From contig JAMQCR010000001.1 of assembly GCA_023702235.1 (NCBI GenBank), forward strand, positions 2,852,001-2,916,000: a stretch of DNA of 64,000 bases. Reading direction: 5' to 3'. Source of the DNA: Neobacillus pocheonensis (lineage in GTDB: Bacteria > Bacillota > Bacilli > Bacillales > Cytobacillaceae). Position 1 is the first letter of the stretch, and every line of letters begins with the position of its first letter. Positions 1 to 11,795 of this stretch are shown in pieces. Made by a program: the position numbers and the translations under genes. The notes under the pieces are model-generated. The model ran no database searches and had not been told where the DNA came from. It saw nothing but the letters and a program-made list of their open reading frames with translations.

Positions 1-1203
1 TTCTTCCTGTTTATAGCTCGTTTCATGCTCTTCATCGATAATAATGATTCCAAGGTTCTTAAATGGTGCAAAGATAGCTGACCTCGCACCCACAACTACA
101 CTTACTTCCTTGCGCTGAATTTTTCGCCACTCATCATATTTTTCACCAGCAGACAAACCACTGTGCAAAACGGCAACAAGATCACCAAACCTTCCTTTAA
201 ACCGATTTACCATTTGCGGTGTTAAAGCAATTTCCGGAACAAGGACAATCGCTTCTCGTCCTTGTTCAATCACTTCCTGGATTGCTTGCAAATAGATTTC
301 TGTTTTCCCACTACCTGTTACTCCATAAAGTAAAAACACTTCATGAAGATTTTGTTCAATTGAAGCAAGAATCGGTTGGATAGCTGTTTGCTGGGTATTC
401 GTCAATGGCAAAGGACTGGTTCGTTTAAAGGTTCGGTTTTCATATGGATCTCGATAAACCTCCCTTTCCTGTTCAATAAGAAGCTTTTTTTCAACAAGTG
501 CTTTTATAGTTCCGGAGGAAATCATTAAGTCTGCTAGCAATTGCCTTAATTCCACTGGATTGTTATTTCGAATAAAATAATTTAAGACTTCCTTCTGCTT
601 TTCAGCTCTTGCAGGCAAAAGGTCCAATTTCTCTTTTAATTCTGTTGATGATAGAAGTGGACTTACGAATTTTAACTGTTTTTTTTTCAGTCTCTCCTTC
701 ACTACATACAGTACCTCAAGATGACCCTTAGCAGCTTCCCGTAGTAACGAAGGGACAATTCCACTTATCAATGCTTCATCCCAATTCATTTTACTATCCT
801 CTTTGAAAAAAGACTGAAGCTGCTCAGGCAAGATACTCACTGTCACACCGGGTGCAAGCTTCACTTCCTTTTCGTATTTCGCTTTTAGTGCTGCTGGCAG
901 CATTACCTGATAAGCAAAAATTTTAAAACAAAGCGTTTGTTCAGTCAGCCAGTTTCCCAGCTCTAACAATTCATGGTTTAAGACTGGCTCAAGGTCCATA
1001 GGCTCGGCAATTTCTCTTAATTTCTTGAATTCAGAATGGGTTTTGATTGCGGTAACAAATCCCTGAATTTTTCTCGGTCCGAAGGGTACTACCACCCTCA
1101 TACCGGGTTGAATGGTATCCATCCATTGGTCAGGAATCAGATAATCAAAGGTCTTATCAGTTTGTTTTGCAGGTACATCAACAATTACACTAGCAATTCT
1201 CAT
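1..1203 (-). CDS. priA: Primosomal protein N' (PriA helicase), N-terminal part, cut by the window edge
   Basis: PriA restarts stalled replication forks: it is a 3'-to-5' superfamily 2 helicase that loads the primosome. The visible 401 codons cover the N-terminal DNA-binding domain (start MRIASVIVDV, then a conserved VPFGPRK stretch) and the first part of the helicase. The Walker A motif GVTGSGKTE and the DEEH box (IIIDEEHETSYKQEE) are both seen. The zinc-binding region and the C-terminus lie beyond position 1. The ATG at 1203 overlaps the end of coaBC by 14 nt, so the two are co-transcribed and probably translationally coupled, as in other Bacilli. No frame break is seen in this part. Confidence 0.95.
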   Translation of the reverse strand, partial: MRIASVIVDVPAKQTDKTFDYLIPDQWMDTIQPGMRVVVPFGPRKIQGFVTAIKTHSEFKKLREIAEPMDLEPVLNHELLELGNWLTEQTLCFKIFAYQVMLPAALKAKYEKEVKLAPGVTVSILPEQLQSFFKEDSKMNWDEALISGIVPSLLREAAKGHLEVLYVVKERLKKKQLKFVSPLLSSTELKEKLDLLPARAEKQKEVLNYFIRNNNPVELRQLLADLMISSGTIKALVEKKLLIEQEREVYRDPYENRTFKRTSPLPLTNTQQTAIQPILASIEQNLHEVFLLYGVTGSGKTEIYLQAIQEVIEQGREAIVLVPEIALTPQMVNRFKGRFGDLVAVLHSGLSAGEKYDEWRKIQRKEVSVVVGARSAIFAPFKNLGIIIIDEEHETSYKQEE

Positions 1204-2410
1204 TTTTATCCATATCCTTCAATAGAAAAGCAATCTCTTCGATAATCTTTTGTGCAACCGCTCGTTTTGACATTAAAGGTAATTCTGTTATTTCACCATT
1301 GTGTTTAAAAAGAGTCACAATGTTAGTGTCTGTCCCAAATCCAGCTCCCTCCGCTTTTACGTTGTTTGCAACGATCATATCGGCATTTTTTTTATGCAAT
1401 TTTTTTTGAGCATATTCTTCTACATTATCCGTTTCAGCTGCAAAGCCAACCAGCACTTGCTTCCTCTTTCTTCTCCCGAGCTCAAACAAGATATCATTGG
1501 TCCGCTCCAGTTCAATAAATGTGTCGCCTGGTTGTTTCTTCACCTTATAGTCATATGCCGTTTTCGGACGGTAATCAGCTACAGCTGCCGTTTTAATCAC
1601 AACATCTGCAATCTCAAAATTGTTCAAGACGGCGTTATACATCTCTTCTGCACTTTCTACTTTAACCACTTCCATACCTTGAGGAGCTGGTAATGAAACA
1701 GGACCAGAGATTAATACCACATTTGCCCCCGCATTTTTCGCTTCTTCAGCAAGTGCATAGCCCATTTTTCCGGTCGAGTGGTTAGATATAAAGCGGACCG
1801 GATCAATTTTTTCCCTTGTTGGTCCCGCTGTAATTACAAATGTTTTCCCTTTAAGCGATAAACTGTCCTTTTGAAAGAAACTGCCGATTAATTCCACGAT
1901 TTTTTCTGGTTCCTCTAATCGACCCTTCCCGACATATCCACATGCAAGATATCCTTCACCTGGTTCAATGAATTGGTATCCAAAGTCGGCTAAAACAAAA
2001 AGATTCTTTTTCACAGCAGGATGATCGTACATATGGACATTCATGGCTGGAGCAATCCACACTGGTGCCATAGTAGCCAGTAAGGTGGTTGTGATCATAT
2101 TATCCGCGATTCCGTTAGCAAGTTTTGCGATTGTATTTGCCGTCGCAGGTGCAACCAAAATAAGATCTGCCCAATCAGCAAGCTCAATATGGGCGATCAC
2201 TTGCGGATTTTTTTCATCAAAGGTATCAATGTATACTTCATTGCGGGATAATGCTTGAAAGGTTAATGGGGTAACAAATTTTGCGGCAGAATCACTTAAG
2301 ATAACTTTTACTTGAGATCCAGCTTGAACAAGCTTGCTCGTCAAAGCAGCTGCTTTATAAACAGCTATTCCTCCTGTAACACATAATAAAATTTTTTTAT
2401 CCTTTACCAT
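1190..2410 (-). CDS. coaBC: Bifunctional phosphopantothenoylcysteine decarboxylase / phosphopantothenate-cysteine ligase
   Basis: CoaBC makes 4'-phosphopantetheine for coenzyme A in two steps: ligation of cysteine to 4'-phosphopantothenate (CoaB) and flavin-dependent decarboxylation (CoaC). The N-terminal CoaC domain has the VTGGIAVYKA flavoprotein start, the catalytic His region, and PAMNVHMYDHPAV. The CoaB domain starts near residue 185 (FVITAGPTREKIDPVRFISNHSTGKMG) and keeps the KxKK-type loop (KVKKQPGD). The reading frame is open further upstream, but a GGGGG ribosome site 7 nt before the ATG at 2410 fixes the start and gives 406 residues, the usual size. A terminator separates it from rpoZ, so it may partly use its own promoter. 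Confidence 0.95.
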   Translation of the reverse strand: MVKDKKILLCVTGGIAVYKAAALTSKLVQAGSQVKVILSDSAAKFVTPLTFQALSRNEVYIDTFDEKNPQVIAHIELADWADLILVAPATANTIAKLANGIADNMITTTLLATMAPVWIAPAMNVHMYDHPAVKKNLFVLADFGYQFIEPGEGYLACGYVGKGRLEEPEKIVELIGSFFQKDSLSLKGKTFVITAGPTREKIDPVRFISNHSTGKMGYALAEEAKNAGANVVLISGPVSLPAPQGMEVVKVESAEEMYNAVLNNFEIADVVIKTAAVADYRPKTAYDYKVKKQPGDTFIELERTNDILFELGRRKRKQVLVGFAAETDNVEEYAQKKLHKKNADMIVANNVKAEGAGFGTDTNIVTLFKHNGEITELPLMSKRAVAQKIIEEIAFLLKDMDKNENC

Positions 2411-2527
2411 CATTAAACCCCCAGTTCTATTACATACTCTATCACTCTTCATTATGCTAGAAAAAAAGCAAATTTTCATCTTTTTCACATCTGTTATTCG
2501 ACAAAAATCAACATTTATTATTCACAA

Positions 2528-2572
2528 ATAAAAAAGGCTGACAGATAAGGAGTTTTCCTTTGTTGTCAGACC
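2528..2572 (-). terminator. Rho-independent terminator after rpoZ
   Basis: Read on the minus strand, GGTCTGACA pairs with TGTCAGCC (one bulged T), with an inner AAGGA/TCCTT pairing, and the stem is followed by TTTTTT. It lies 36 nt past the rpoZ stop and about 118 nt before the coaBC start. It would end or dampen transcription of the gmk-rpoZ unit before coaBC-priA. Confidence 0.75.
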
Positions 2573-2607
2573 CTTCTTTCCATTTTACTTACTAATTTAA
2601 TTTAAAT

Positions 2608-2826
2608 TTATTCAGCAGGACTGTCCACTTTTTTTGAAATACGGTAAGTAAGTTCACCGCTGTAAATTTCCTCTAGTGCCTTACCAACAAACTTATAAGA
2701 AACATATTTTGGCAGTCTTTCATCTCTAGCTTGCTGCATCGCGCGGGCACGTTTTGCAGCAACTGAAACAAGAGAATATTTTGAATCAATTATTTCAAGC
2801 AATGAATCAATAGAAGGATATAACAT
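2608..2826 (-). CDS. rpoZ: RNA polymerase omega subunit
   Basis: This 72-residue protein is the omega subunit, which binds the beta' subunit and helps assemble and stabilise core RNA polymerase. It begins [19 protein letters not shown] and carries the conserved [10 protein letters not shown] helix. It is one base past the gmk stop, so it is translated from the same message. Length and sequence are typical of Bacillus omega (YloH). Confidence 0.95.
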   Translation of the reverse strand: MLYPSIDSLLEIIDSKYSLVSVAAKRARAMQQARDERLPKYVSYKFVGKALEEIYSGELTYRISKKVDSPAE

Positions 2827-2827
2827 T

Positions 2828-3714
<887 letters not shown>

Positions 3715-3775
3715 GAGTTATCATCCAATCATCAATAATATAGTTTGACCGTGTCAAACCCTTTCTAAACAAGTG

Positions 3776-4649
3776 CTATTCGATATTTTGAATTTGTTCC
3801 TTAAGTTTTTCAAGTAAGCTTTTTATTTCTACTACCTTTTTGGCGATAGTAGAATCATTTGCTTTTGAACCAATGGTGTTTGCTTCCCTGTTCATCTCCT
3901 GGACAAGAAAATCAAGTTTTCTTCCGATTGGTTCCTTTTCATTAAGTGTTAGGATAAATTGTCCGATATGACTTCTTAATCGAATAATTTCTTCATTTAT
4001 ATCTGCCTTATCGGCAAATACTGCCACTTCTGTTAAAATCCTATCTTCGTCGATCTTGCCATTTACAAACTCTTGCATTCTTTTGGATAAACGCTCTTTA
4101 TATAATTGTACAACGAGCGGCGAGTAATTTTGAAGCTCAGTCACATTGGATTCTAATTGAGATAAAGAGGCAAGCAAATCCTTTTTTAGTTCTTCTCCTT
4201 CAGCGGTTCGCATTTGTTTTAACATACGAACTGCTTCCTCTGTTGCGGTAAGGACTAAATTTCCGAGTTCTTCGTTCCCAGCTTCACTCTCTTCAATATG
4301 TAAAAGTTCACTCCGATTTAGTAAGTCCTGAAGGGTAACATTACCCTCAAAACCGTACTTTTCGCGGCTGTTTAATGAATTGGTAATATTCTTCAATCAG
4401 TTTCCAATCAACATGGATTTTACGGGTTACCGCACCTTCCCCTTCTAGGCTTACATATACTTCAACTCTGCCACGGCGGATATGCTGATTTAGTTTTTTC
4501 TTCATCTTGTCTTCAATTATTAAAAGCTGCCTAGGCATCCGAATATTCATTTCACAAAAACGATGATTAACTGTTTTTACTTCAACATTAACTGAAAAAG
4601 AATCTGATTCCACCCTACTTCTACCAAATCCTGTCATGCTAACAACCAT
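3776..4649 (-). CDS. yloC: YicC family endoribonuclease YloC (frame broken at about 4363-4370)
   Basis: YicC/YloC proteins are endoribonucleases. The N-terminal YicC domain begins MVVSMTGFGRSRVESD, and the C-terminal DUF1728 part ends VVEIKSLLEKLKEQIQNIE. The two halves are in different frames. The first runs to ...EEYYQFIKQ and the second resumes at REKYGFEGNVTLQDLLNRSE. Restoring two bases (CAGCCGCG to CAGGCCCGCG) gives QAREKYGFE and a 291-residue protein, the usual length, so I treat it as an intact gene with a sequence error at a GGCC site. The start is the ATG at 4649 (4652 is also possible). Residues predicted further upstream come from an interspersed repeat and are not part of the protein. 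Confidence 0.88.
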
Positions 4650-4663
4650 CATTTGCACATCCT

Positions 4664-4818
4664 TCGAAAAGCGTAAGCGACCGTTTAGCGACGTATGGAC
4701 TGGAGCACTCCGTATGAGATAAAGGAAACACGAAGAGCGATAGCGATTCGATGTTGACTTATCGTAAGGAGGAGGGCGAAGTACACTAGTCACTGGGATG
4801 CTTGCGCTAGACAATTTT
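4664..4818 (-). repeat. Interspersed Bacillaceae-type repeat just upstream of yloC
   Basis: About 155 bp ending in complementary tips: minus-strand 5' TTGTCTAGCGCAAGC and 3' GCTTACGCTTTTC form an imperfect terminal inverted repeat. The interior (CGCCCTCCTCCTTACGAT, GGAGTGCTCCAGTCCA) has no coding sense. From memory it resembles noncoding repeats scattered in several Bacillaceae genomes. Its 3' tip lies within about 15 nt of the yloC start and directly abuts the yloC ribosome site (GAAGGATG). A short relative is at 52624-52659. Confidence 0.6.
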
Positions 4819-4893
4819 CAAATTTAAATGGTCTTTTTAAACACAAAAGGTAATAGAGAGTTCACTCTACTACCTTTTGGATTATAACATACT

Positions 4894-7571
4894 TTATTTT
4901 GTTTTTCTTAACAAAAATGATCCTGCTAGTAAAAAAGTTGGAATCGATGATAATCCAAGAATCAACAGCCAGTCCTGGCTGTAATCGGAAGGGTATGGAA
5001 AATAGGCCGTAATGGTGGATAGTATATAACAACAATCATTAAGGCTAATGATGAGATGACAGACCAAACGAGATATTGATTCCCAAAGGGGTTTCTCGAT
5101 AACACTGATTTTTCACTGCGGCAGTCAAAAACATGTATAAGCTGAGCCATTACCAGGGTAGCAAAGGCAATCGTTTGAGCATATTGAAGCCTGCTTGTAT
5201 CATTATGATATACAATGATAAAGGCGAGCAATGTAACCAGTCCAATAAGGAAGCCTCTGGAAACAACCTTCCATCCTAACCCTCGTGAAAAAACACCTTC
5301 ATTTGGGCTGCGCGGGTTCCGTTTCATCACATTCTCTTCTGGGCGGTCAAGTCCAAGCGCCATAGCCGGCAAACCGTCAGTTACTAAATTCACCCAAAGA
5401 ATTTGGATGGGGATTAGCGGCAACGGCAAACCTAATATCATTGCAAACAACATAACTAATATTTCTCCTACATTTGAGGCAAGTAAATAACGAACAAATT
5501 TTCGAATATTTTCATAGATATTTCGTCCTTCTTTAATCGCTGCCTTAATGGTGGCAAAATTATCGTCCAATAAAACAAGGGCCGATGCTTCTTTAGCGAC
5601 ATCTGTTCCGGTTATTCCCATCGCTACCCCGATGTCTGCCGCTTTGATAGCTGGTGCATCATTCACTCCATCTCCTGTCATGGCTACAACATGTCCTCTA
5701 TTTTGCAATGCTTTAACAATTTTCAGTTTATGTTCAGGAGATACCCTGGCAAAAACAGAAACATTGTCGACCACGTCCTCTAATTCTTCTACTGACATAT
5801 TGGATAATGCCTTCCCATCAAGAACTTTACTTTTGTTTGATAAAATCCCAAGCTGTGCCGCAATTGCTTTTGCTGTGATCACATGATCACCAGTAATCAT
5901 CACTGTTTTAATTCCTGCAGCCTTACATTCTTTTACAGCTTCTTTCACTTCAGGTCTCGGCGGATCAATCATTCCTTGGACACCAATAAAGGTTAATTTT
6001 TTCTCTGCTTCCTGTTCACTTAATATGAGAGTATTTGCTTGAACTTGCTTAAAGGCAATGGCAATGGTTCTGAGTGCTTTCGAGGCTAAACCATTTATTG
6101 CTTCCTGAACCAAAACACGCATGTCATGACCTAAGTATTGTGTTTTTTCTTCCCAAAGAATCGATTCACTTATTCCAAGGATAACGTCAGGTGCTCCTTT
6201 TGTAACGATAAAATGCCTGCCCTGCTTATCTTTTACATGCATGCTCATCATTTTCCTTGCTGAATCGAACGGGAATTCATTAATAATGGTAAAATCATTT
6301 AACAGATTAGGGCGGTCAAATCCCGCTTTCATTGCACTGACGAGAAGTGCTCCTTCCGTCGGATCTCCATCTAATATGATTTCTTCCTCTTTCATAACTA
6401 ATTCAGAGTGATTACACAACATACCGAAAATAAGCATTTGCTGTAAGGTTTTTTCTTCTTTCAGATGAATGGGTCTTTCATTTCGATAAAAATTCCCTTG
6501 AGGTTCATAGCCGACACCATCGACAGTCCAGGTTTGTCCACCGCTCCATAAATGGGTTACGGTCATTTTATTTTGGGTCATCGTTCCGGTTTTATCTGAA
6601 CAAATAACAGACGCACATCCAAGTGTTTCAACGGCTTGAATTTTACGGACAATCGCATTTTTCTTAATCATTTTTTGAACACCAAGGGACAAAGCAACAG
6701 TGACAATCGCTGGCAAGCCCTCAGGAATAGCTGCTACCGCTAAGGAAACCCCTGCTAAAAACATGGTATATAAATCATGCCCCTGTAATACACCGATTGC
6801 GACAACAAGGACGGTTAACAGCAAGGCAACAGTAATTAATATTTTCCCGAGCTGTTCCAATCGCCGCTGCAGCGGTGTTTCCTGACTTTCAGCATTTTGG
6901 AGTAAATCAGCAATTTGTCCCATTGCCGTTTTCATTCCCGTTGCAATGACCACCCCTACCCCGCTTCCTCTGGTAATCATCGTGCCCATAAAAGCGATAT
7001 TTTCCATATCACCAATTCCAAGATTCACCGTTGTTAAGGAATCTATATGCTTCGATACGGGAACAGATTCACCAGTAAGAGCAGACTCTTCAATTTCTAA
7101 ACTTCTTGACTCAATTACACGGACATCAGCACCAATACGATCCCCACTGGTAAATTTCAAGATATCCCCAATGACAATTTCTTTAGAAGGAATTTTAATC
7201 CAGTGGCCTTCTCTTAACACGGATACCTGTGGTGCAGATAATTCCTTTAAAGCCTGCAGTGATTTCTCAGCTTTTCGTTCTTGAAAAAAGCCCAAAAACC
7301 CATTTATAATGACGATTGCAATAATCGCAATGGCATCAATATATTCGCCTAGCAATCCGGATATTAATGTAGCTGCAAGCAGTACTAGGACCATAAAGTC
7401 TTTAAATTGACTAAAAAATAAGAGTAAAGCAGATTGCTTTTCTCCTTCGTCTAATTCATTATGTCCGTATTGGCTGATCCGCTTTTTCACTTTTTCCGCC
7501 GATAATCCAGTCAAAAAGTCGGTTTCTAAGACCTTTTCTACTTGTTTTATCTCCATTTCATGGAACTTCAT
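4894..7571 (-). CDS. yloB: Cation-transporting P-type ATPase, Ca2+ type YloB (frame broken near the C-terminus, about 4977)
   Basis: This is a SERCA-like P2A ATPase that exports Ca2+ across the membrane. Seen in order: N-terminal cation-ATPase domain, the LTGES actuator motif (ALTGESVPVS), an IPEGLP ion-binding helix, the phosphorylation site DKTGTMTQNKM, KGAPD in the nucleotide domain, DPPRPEVK, MTGDGVNDAPA, and C-terminal membrane helices. The open frame stops after IFHTLPITA at 4962. The family continuation DWLLILGLSSIPTFLLAGSF follows in another frame to a TAA at 4894-4896. Restoring one G (ACAGCCAGG to ACAGGCCAGG) gives about 892 residues. The start is the ATG at 7571. It is divergent from rqcH, as in B. 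subtilis. Confidence 0.92.
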
Positions 7572-7746
7572 CCGCCCATCTCACTTCCCCCTTAAATGTC
7601 ATACTCTAAAGACAGCTTATTCAGACTCGTCCCAAAAAATGCTATAGTATAGTGAAACTTCATACGTTTGTTTTGGGGAGATTAATACAGAATTTTATTA
7701 AGTAGGATATAATTGATTTATATGAAAATAGAAGAGGATGTTTTCG

Positions 7747-9465
7747 ATGTCATTTGATGGTTTATTTACTAAAGCAATGGTCGATGAGCTTTCCCGCTCC
7801 TTAAAGGGTGGGAGAATTAACAAAGTGCATCAGCCTTATAAAAATGAAGTCATATTGACAATCCGTGCAAACGGCGTCAATCAGAAGCTTTTGTTATCCG
7901 CACACCCAAGCTATGCACGGGTACAGCTAACAAATGAAGCTTATGATAATCCCAGTGAACCACCGATGTTTTGCATGCTGCTTAGAAAGCATATAGAGGG
8001 TTATATTTTAGAAGATATATATCAAGTAGAAGCAGACCGGATGATTATTTTTGAAATAAAAGGCAGAAATGAAATTGGGGATATTAGCTATAAACAGTTA
8101 ATTATCGAAATCATGGGAAGACACAGTAATATTGTCTTAGTCGATAAAACACGTAATGTCATTCTTGATAGCGTCAAGCATGTCTCGTTTGCTGTTAATA
8201 GTCACAGGGCAATATTACCCGGACAGCCCTATATCAATCCACCGGAACAGAACAAGCAAAATCCTTTTCAGGCTGCTGAAGAGGATGTATTAAAGAAAAT
8301 TGATTTTAATAGTGGTAAATTAGATCGACAGATAGTTGAACATTTTGCTGGGATCTCGCCGCTTTTTGCAAAGGAAGTTCTTTTTCAAAGTGGGCTTGCC
8401 AATCGCACATCGGTACCAAAGACGTTTATTCGTATGATTAATAAGATTGAGCACGGTGAAATTTCCCCTTCGATAAGGTTATCAGGTGGCAAAGAAACGT
8501 TTTATCTCTTTCCAATTGAACACCTAAATGGCGAGTCCCGAACCTTTTCTACTTTAAGCGAAATGCTCGATCGTTTTTATTTTGGCAAGGCGGAACGTGA
8601 CCGTGTTAAACAGCAAGGGAATGATATTGAACGGTTTATTATTAATGAAAAAGAAAAAAACGAAAAAAAAATTGATAAGCTTAACGAGACATTAAAAGAG
8701 GCTGAACGGTCCGAGCAGTTCCAACGTTATGGTGAGCTTTTAACTGCGAACCTATATGCAGCAAAAAAAGGGATGCGTGAAATAGAAGTCATCAATTATT
8801 ACGATGAAACGGGAGGAACAATCACCATTCCGCTTGACCCGAGGAAAACGCCATCTGAAAATGCTCAAAAGTATTTCTCCCGATACACGAAAGCAAAAAA
8901 TGCTGTATCGATTGTCGTTGAGCAAATCGAAAAGGCATACGATGAGGTCGCTTATTTCGAAAGTTTATTGCAGCAGGTGCAGGCTGCATCACCAAAAGAT
9001 ATTCAAGAGATTCGCGAGGAGCTTATTGAAGGCGGCTATATTCGTGAACGCCAGAAACGGAATGGTAAAAAAAATCAGAACGTCAAACCTGTTCTTGATC
9101 ACTTCTTATCTTCAGATGGGACTGATATCATCGTCGGAAAAAATAATAAGCAAAATGATTATTTGACTAATAAGCTTGCAGCAAGGGATGAAATCTGGTT
9201 GCATACGAAGGACATCCCAGGTTCACACGTAGTGATTCGCAGTAAAGAACCAGCTGAATCGACGATCCGAGAAGCTGCAATATTGGCGGCATATTATAGT
9301 AAAGCTCGAGACTCAAGTTCTGTCCCAGTTGATTTTACCAGGGTTCGGTTTGTTAAAAAACCGAGCGGTTCGAAGCCCGGGTTTGTAATTTATGAGAATC
9401 AGCAAACGGTTTATGTAACACCAGATGAGGAAACAGTCCTTAAGTTGAAGAACAAAGGGTTATAG
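7747..9465 (+). CDS. rqcH: Rqc2 homolog RqcH (NFACT family, formerly YloA/FbpA)
   Basis: RqcH binds stalled 50S subunits carrying peptidyl-tRNA and recruits tRNA-Ala to add C-terminal alanine tails that mark the nascent chain for degradation. The order is NFACT-N ([16 protein letters not shown]), helix-hairpin-helix, a long charged coiled coil (residues about 285-435), and NFACT-R ([19 protein letters not shown]). I start at the ATG at 7747 because GAGGATG lies 9 nt upstream; an in-frame ATG at 7738 overlaps that site. It is single and convergent with hutG, with a strong terminator between. The frame is intact over about 572 residues. Confidence 0.94.
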   Translation: MSFDGLFTKAMVDELSRSLKGGRINKVHQPYKNEVILTIRANGVNQKLLLSAHPSYARVQLTNEAYDNPSEPPMFCMLLRKHIEGYILEDIYQVEADRMIIFEIKGRNEIGDISYKQLIIEIMGRHSNIVLVDKTRNVILDSVKHVSFAVNSHRAILPGQPYINPPEQNKQNPFQAAEEDVLKKIDFNSGKLDRQIVEHFAGISPLFAKEVLFQSGLANRTSVPKTFIRMINKIEHGEISPSIRLSGGKETFYLFPIEHLNGESRTFSTLSEMLDRFYFGKAERDRVKQQGNDIERFIINEKEKNEKKIDKLNETLKEAERSEQFQRYGELLTANLYAAKKGMREIEVINYYDETGGTITIPLDPRKTPSENAQKYFSRYTKAKNAVSIVVEQIEKAYDEVAYFESLLQQVQAASPKDIQEIREELIEGGYIRERQKRNGKKNQNVKPVLDHFLSSDGTDIIVGKNNKQNDYLTNKLAARDEIWLHTKDIPGSHVVIRSKEPAESTIREAAILAAYYSKARDSSSVPVDFTRVRFVKKPSGSKPGFVIYENQQTVYVTPDEETVLKLKNKGL

Positions 9466-9471
9466 ATGAGG

Positions 9472-9501
9472 AAAGACCCCGGGATTTCCGGGGTCTTTTT
9501 A
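9472..9501 (+). terminator. Rho-independent terminator of rqcH
   Basis: AGACCCC and GGGGTCT form a GC-rich stem (9474-9496) followed by TTTTT, 8 nt past the rqcH stop. The stem is flanked by A-rich sequence on the other side, so it may also serve the convergent hutG. Confidence 0.9.
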
Positions 9502-9511
9502 CCATTTACTT

Positions 9512-10504
9512 TTACCTTAGCATAACTCCAGTAAGGAAGGTTAAAAACACATGGGTTCCAAGCTTAACTGTAGGCTGAACAAATGTATCCTTTAATGGGT
9601 CAAGGCAGACAATATCCATTGCCTTTACTTTAGAATGACGCCCGGCTGCTAATACCCCGTCAAGTAACTCTTCTGTTCTCATACCACCCGGTGTTGAAGC
9701 AGGTACCCCAGGGGCATAAGCGATATCCAAACAATCCATATCAACGGTTAAATAAATGGTATCTACCTTCGAAGCCAGTTCATTTAAACAGTGTTGGACA
9801 GTTTCTTCAATCCCTTGTTTTCTTGCCTGGCGGAGCGTAATATAGTTGACTCCTTTTTCGTCAGCATACGCTTTTAAATCCTTGGTATTAAAAAAACCAT
9901 GCAGGCCGATATTGTACATATTACTTCCTTCAACAATTCCACTTTCAATCAGATTACGCATTGGTGTCCCGTTAGAAGGACCGTTATCCGAAAGATTCCT
10001 TAAATCAAAATGAGTATCAAATTGTAAAATGCCAATTTTTTCAGACGGCCTTGCCCTATGCATCCCCTTTACCATCATCGCGGTGATCGAATGATCTCCT
10101 CCAATTGCACATATTTTTGATGTTTGAAATTGATTGTGTAGTGCTGCTGAAGCCTCAATAATGTTGTCATGGCATTTACGAATATCTGTAACATGCATCG
10201 GCACGTCTCCTGCATCAAGTGCCGTCATTTCAGACAAATCGATATCAAAGTCAAGATTATACGTATTGAAGCCCTTCCATGAACGTCGAAAAAAGTCAGG
10301 AAATTCTGATGCACCTGATGCACTAATCGATGAACGCGACAGCGGGACGCCGACTATAACAAAGTCAGCATCCTTGCTTTTTTCCGGATCAGTTGTACTC
10401 GATACTGGCTGAATCCATTCATGAACCTTAGCAATCTCAGCATATTCTGGTCTTACCCATGCAAAGCTAGGCGGATTAACGTTTGGCGAAAGAAAGCTCT
10501 TCAC
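9512..10504 (-). CDS. hutG: Formimidoylglutamase (arginase family)
   Basis: HutG hydrolyses N-formimidoyl-L-glutamate to glutamate and formamide, the last step of the histidine utilisation route. It is a ureohydrolase with the Mn-binding motifs GGDHS (near residue 136), DTHFD (163-167) and DMDCLD (about 253). Length is 330, slightly above the usual 310-320, because of the N-terminal segment before WVRPEYAEI. Its start overlaps the end of hutI by 29 nt, so the two are co-transcribed. No frame break. Confidence 0.93.
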   Translation of the reverse strand: MKSFLSPNVNPPSFAWVRPEYAEIAKVHEWIQPVSSTTDPEKSKDADFVIVGVPLSRSSISASGASEFPDFFRRSWKGFNTYNLDFDIDLSEMTALDAGDVPMHVTDIRKCHDNIIEASAALHNQFQTSKICAIGGDHSITAMMVKGMHRARPSEKIGILQFDTHFDLRNLSDNGPSNGTPMRNLIESGIVEGSNMYNIGLHGFFNTKDLKAYADEKGVNYITLRQARKQGIEETVQHCLNELASKVDTIYLTVDMDCLDIAYAPGVPASTPGGMRTEELLDGVLAAGRHSKVKAMDIVCLDPLKDTFVQPTVKLGTHVFLTFLTGVMLR

Positions 10505-11774
10505 TTAAATGACCTCCTCTTACAACTACCTGGCCATTTTTCACAACGGTATCCGTATGATTGACACCATAGGAGTATTGAAGCTTCATGTAGTTCGTCA
10601 CGTTAAAAATCGTGATGTCCGCTTTTTTGCCTACCTCTAAGCTGCCAATCTCTTTGCCGCGGTTGATTGCATGGGCGGCATTGATGGTGGTTGCAGTTAT
10701 GACTTCACTAGGAGTCATACCCATTTTTAAACAGCCTAGATTCATAATAAATGGCAGTGAAACGGTAGGTGATGAACCAGGATTACAATCAGTGGAAAGC
10801 GCCACTGGTACCCCTAAATCAATCATTTTTCTGCCATTTGCTGATTCAGCCATTAAGAAATAGGCTGTACCCGGAAGCAAGACGCCGACCACACCTTTTT
10901 CAGCCATTGCCTTCATCCCTTTTTCCGAAGCTTTTAGTAAGTGGTCAGCGGAAATTGCCCCAACCTCTGCAGCGAGTTCTGCTCCTTCATAGGGCTCAAT
11001 CTCATCGGCATGAATCTTTGGAATTAATCCATACCGCTTTCCTGCTTCAAGAATACGCTTTGATTGCTCTGGTGTGAAAACGCCATGTTCGCAGAAAACA
11101 TCATTAAATTCTGCCAGCCCAAGTTTTGCCACCTTTGGAATCATTTCATCAATTAAAAGATTGATAAATGCTTCTGGGTTTTCTTTATATTCCTCTGGCA
11201 CTGCATGAGCCCCCATAAAGGTAGGAACTAAATCAATCACATGCTTTTCATTTAGCTCTTTTGCTACTTCAAGCTGCTTTAGCTCGGTCTCCCAATTCAT
11301 CCCGTAGCCGCTTTTCGCTTCTACAGTTGTAACACCGTGAAGGAGAAATTTATTTAAACGTTCATAGCTTTCATTAAAGAGTTCTTCATGTGTAGCTGCC
11401 TTTGTCGCTCTTGTTGTGGCATGGATACCGCCGCCGCTGTTCATAATTTCCATATAGGTAGCACCCTGAAGACGCATATTAAATTCATTTTCCCTGCTGC
11501 CGGCAAAAACGAGATGCGTATGCGGATCAACAAGTCCTGGTGTCACAAGCTTTCCGCAAGCATCGATTACTTCGGCTTCGTTTAGACGTCTCTCATACTT
11601 TTCAGCCAATTCCGAGTCTTTGCCTACATCTTGAATGACGCCGTCCACAATCCAAATACTGCCATTCTCAATGATACCAAGCTCAGACATCGCAGCTTTA
11701 ACAAGGGGAGCATTCGAACTCCCCTGTAAAGTAACGAGCTGAGAAGCATTTCTGATAAAAATTGGTGAACTCAT
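10476..11774 (-). CDS. hutI: Imidazolonepropionase
   Basis: HutI opens the ring of 4-imidazolone-5-propanoate to give N-formimidoyl-glutamate. It is an amidohydrolase: the metal-binding DPHTHLVFAG is near residue 85, the HADE motif (IHADEIEPYEGAELA) follows, and the catalytic Asp is in LSTDCNPG. It is 432 residues, close to the family norm. It lies 21 nt past the hutU stop and overlaps hutG, forming the unit hutU-hutI-hutG. Confidence 0.95.
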   Translation of the reverse strand: MSSPIFIRNASQLVTLQGSSNAPLVKAAMSELGIIENGSIWIVDGVIQDVGKDSELAEKYERRLNEAEVIDACGKLVTPGLVDPHTHLVFAGSRENEFNMRLQGATYMEIMNSGGGIHATTRATKAATHEELFNESYERLNKFLLHGVTTVEAKSGYGMNWETELKQLEVAKELNEKHVIDLVPTFMGAHAVPEEYKENPEAFINLLIDEMIPKVAKLGLAEFNDVFCEHGVFTPEQSKRILEAGKRYGLIPKIHADEIEPYEGAELAAEVGAISADHLLKASEKGMKAMAEKGVVGVLLPGTAYFLMAESANGRKMIDLGVPVALSTDCNPGSSPTVSLPFIMNLGCLKMGMTPSEVITATTINAAHAINRGKEIGSLEVGKKADITIFNVTNYMKLQYSYGVNHTDTVVKNGQVVVRGGHLSEELSFAKR

Positions 11775-11795
11775 TTACTTCCCATCCTCTCAGTC

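Noticed and set aside
4650..4814. A 55-residue N-terminal extension of YloC
   Set aside because: It is translated repeat DNA; the family starts at MVVSMTGFG, which has its own ribosome site.
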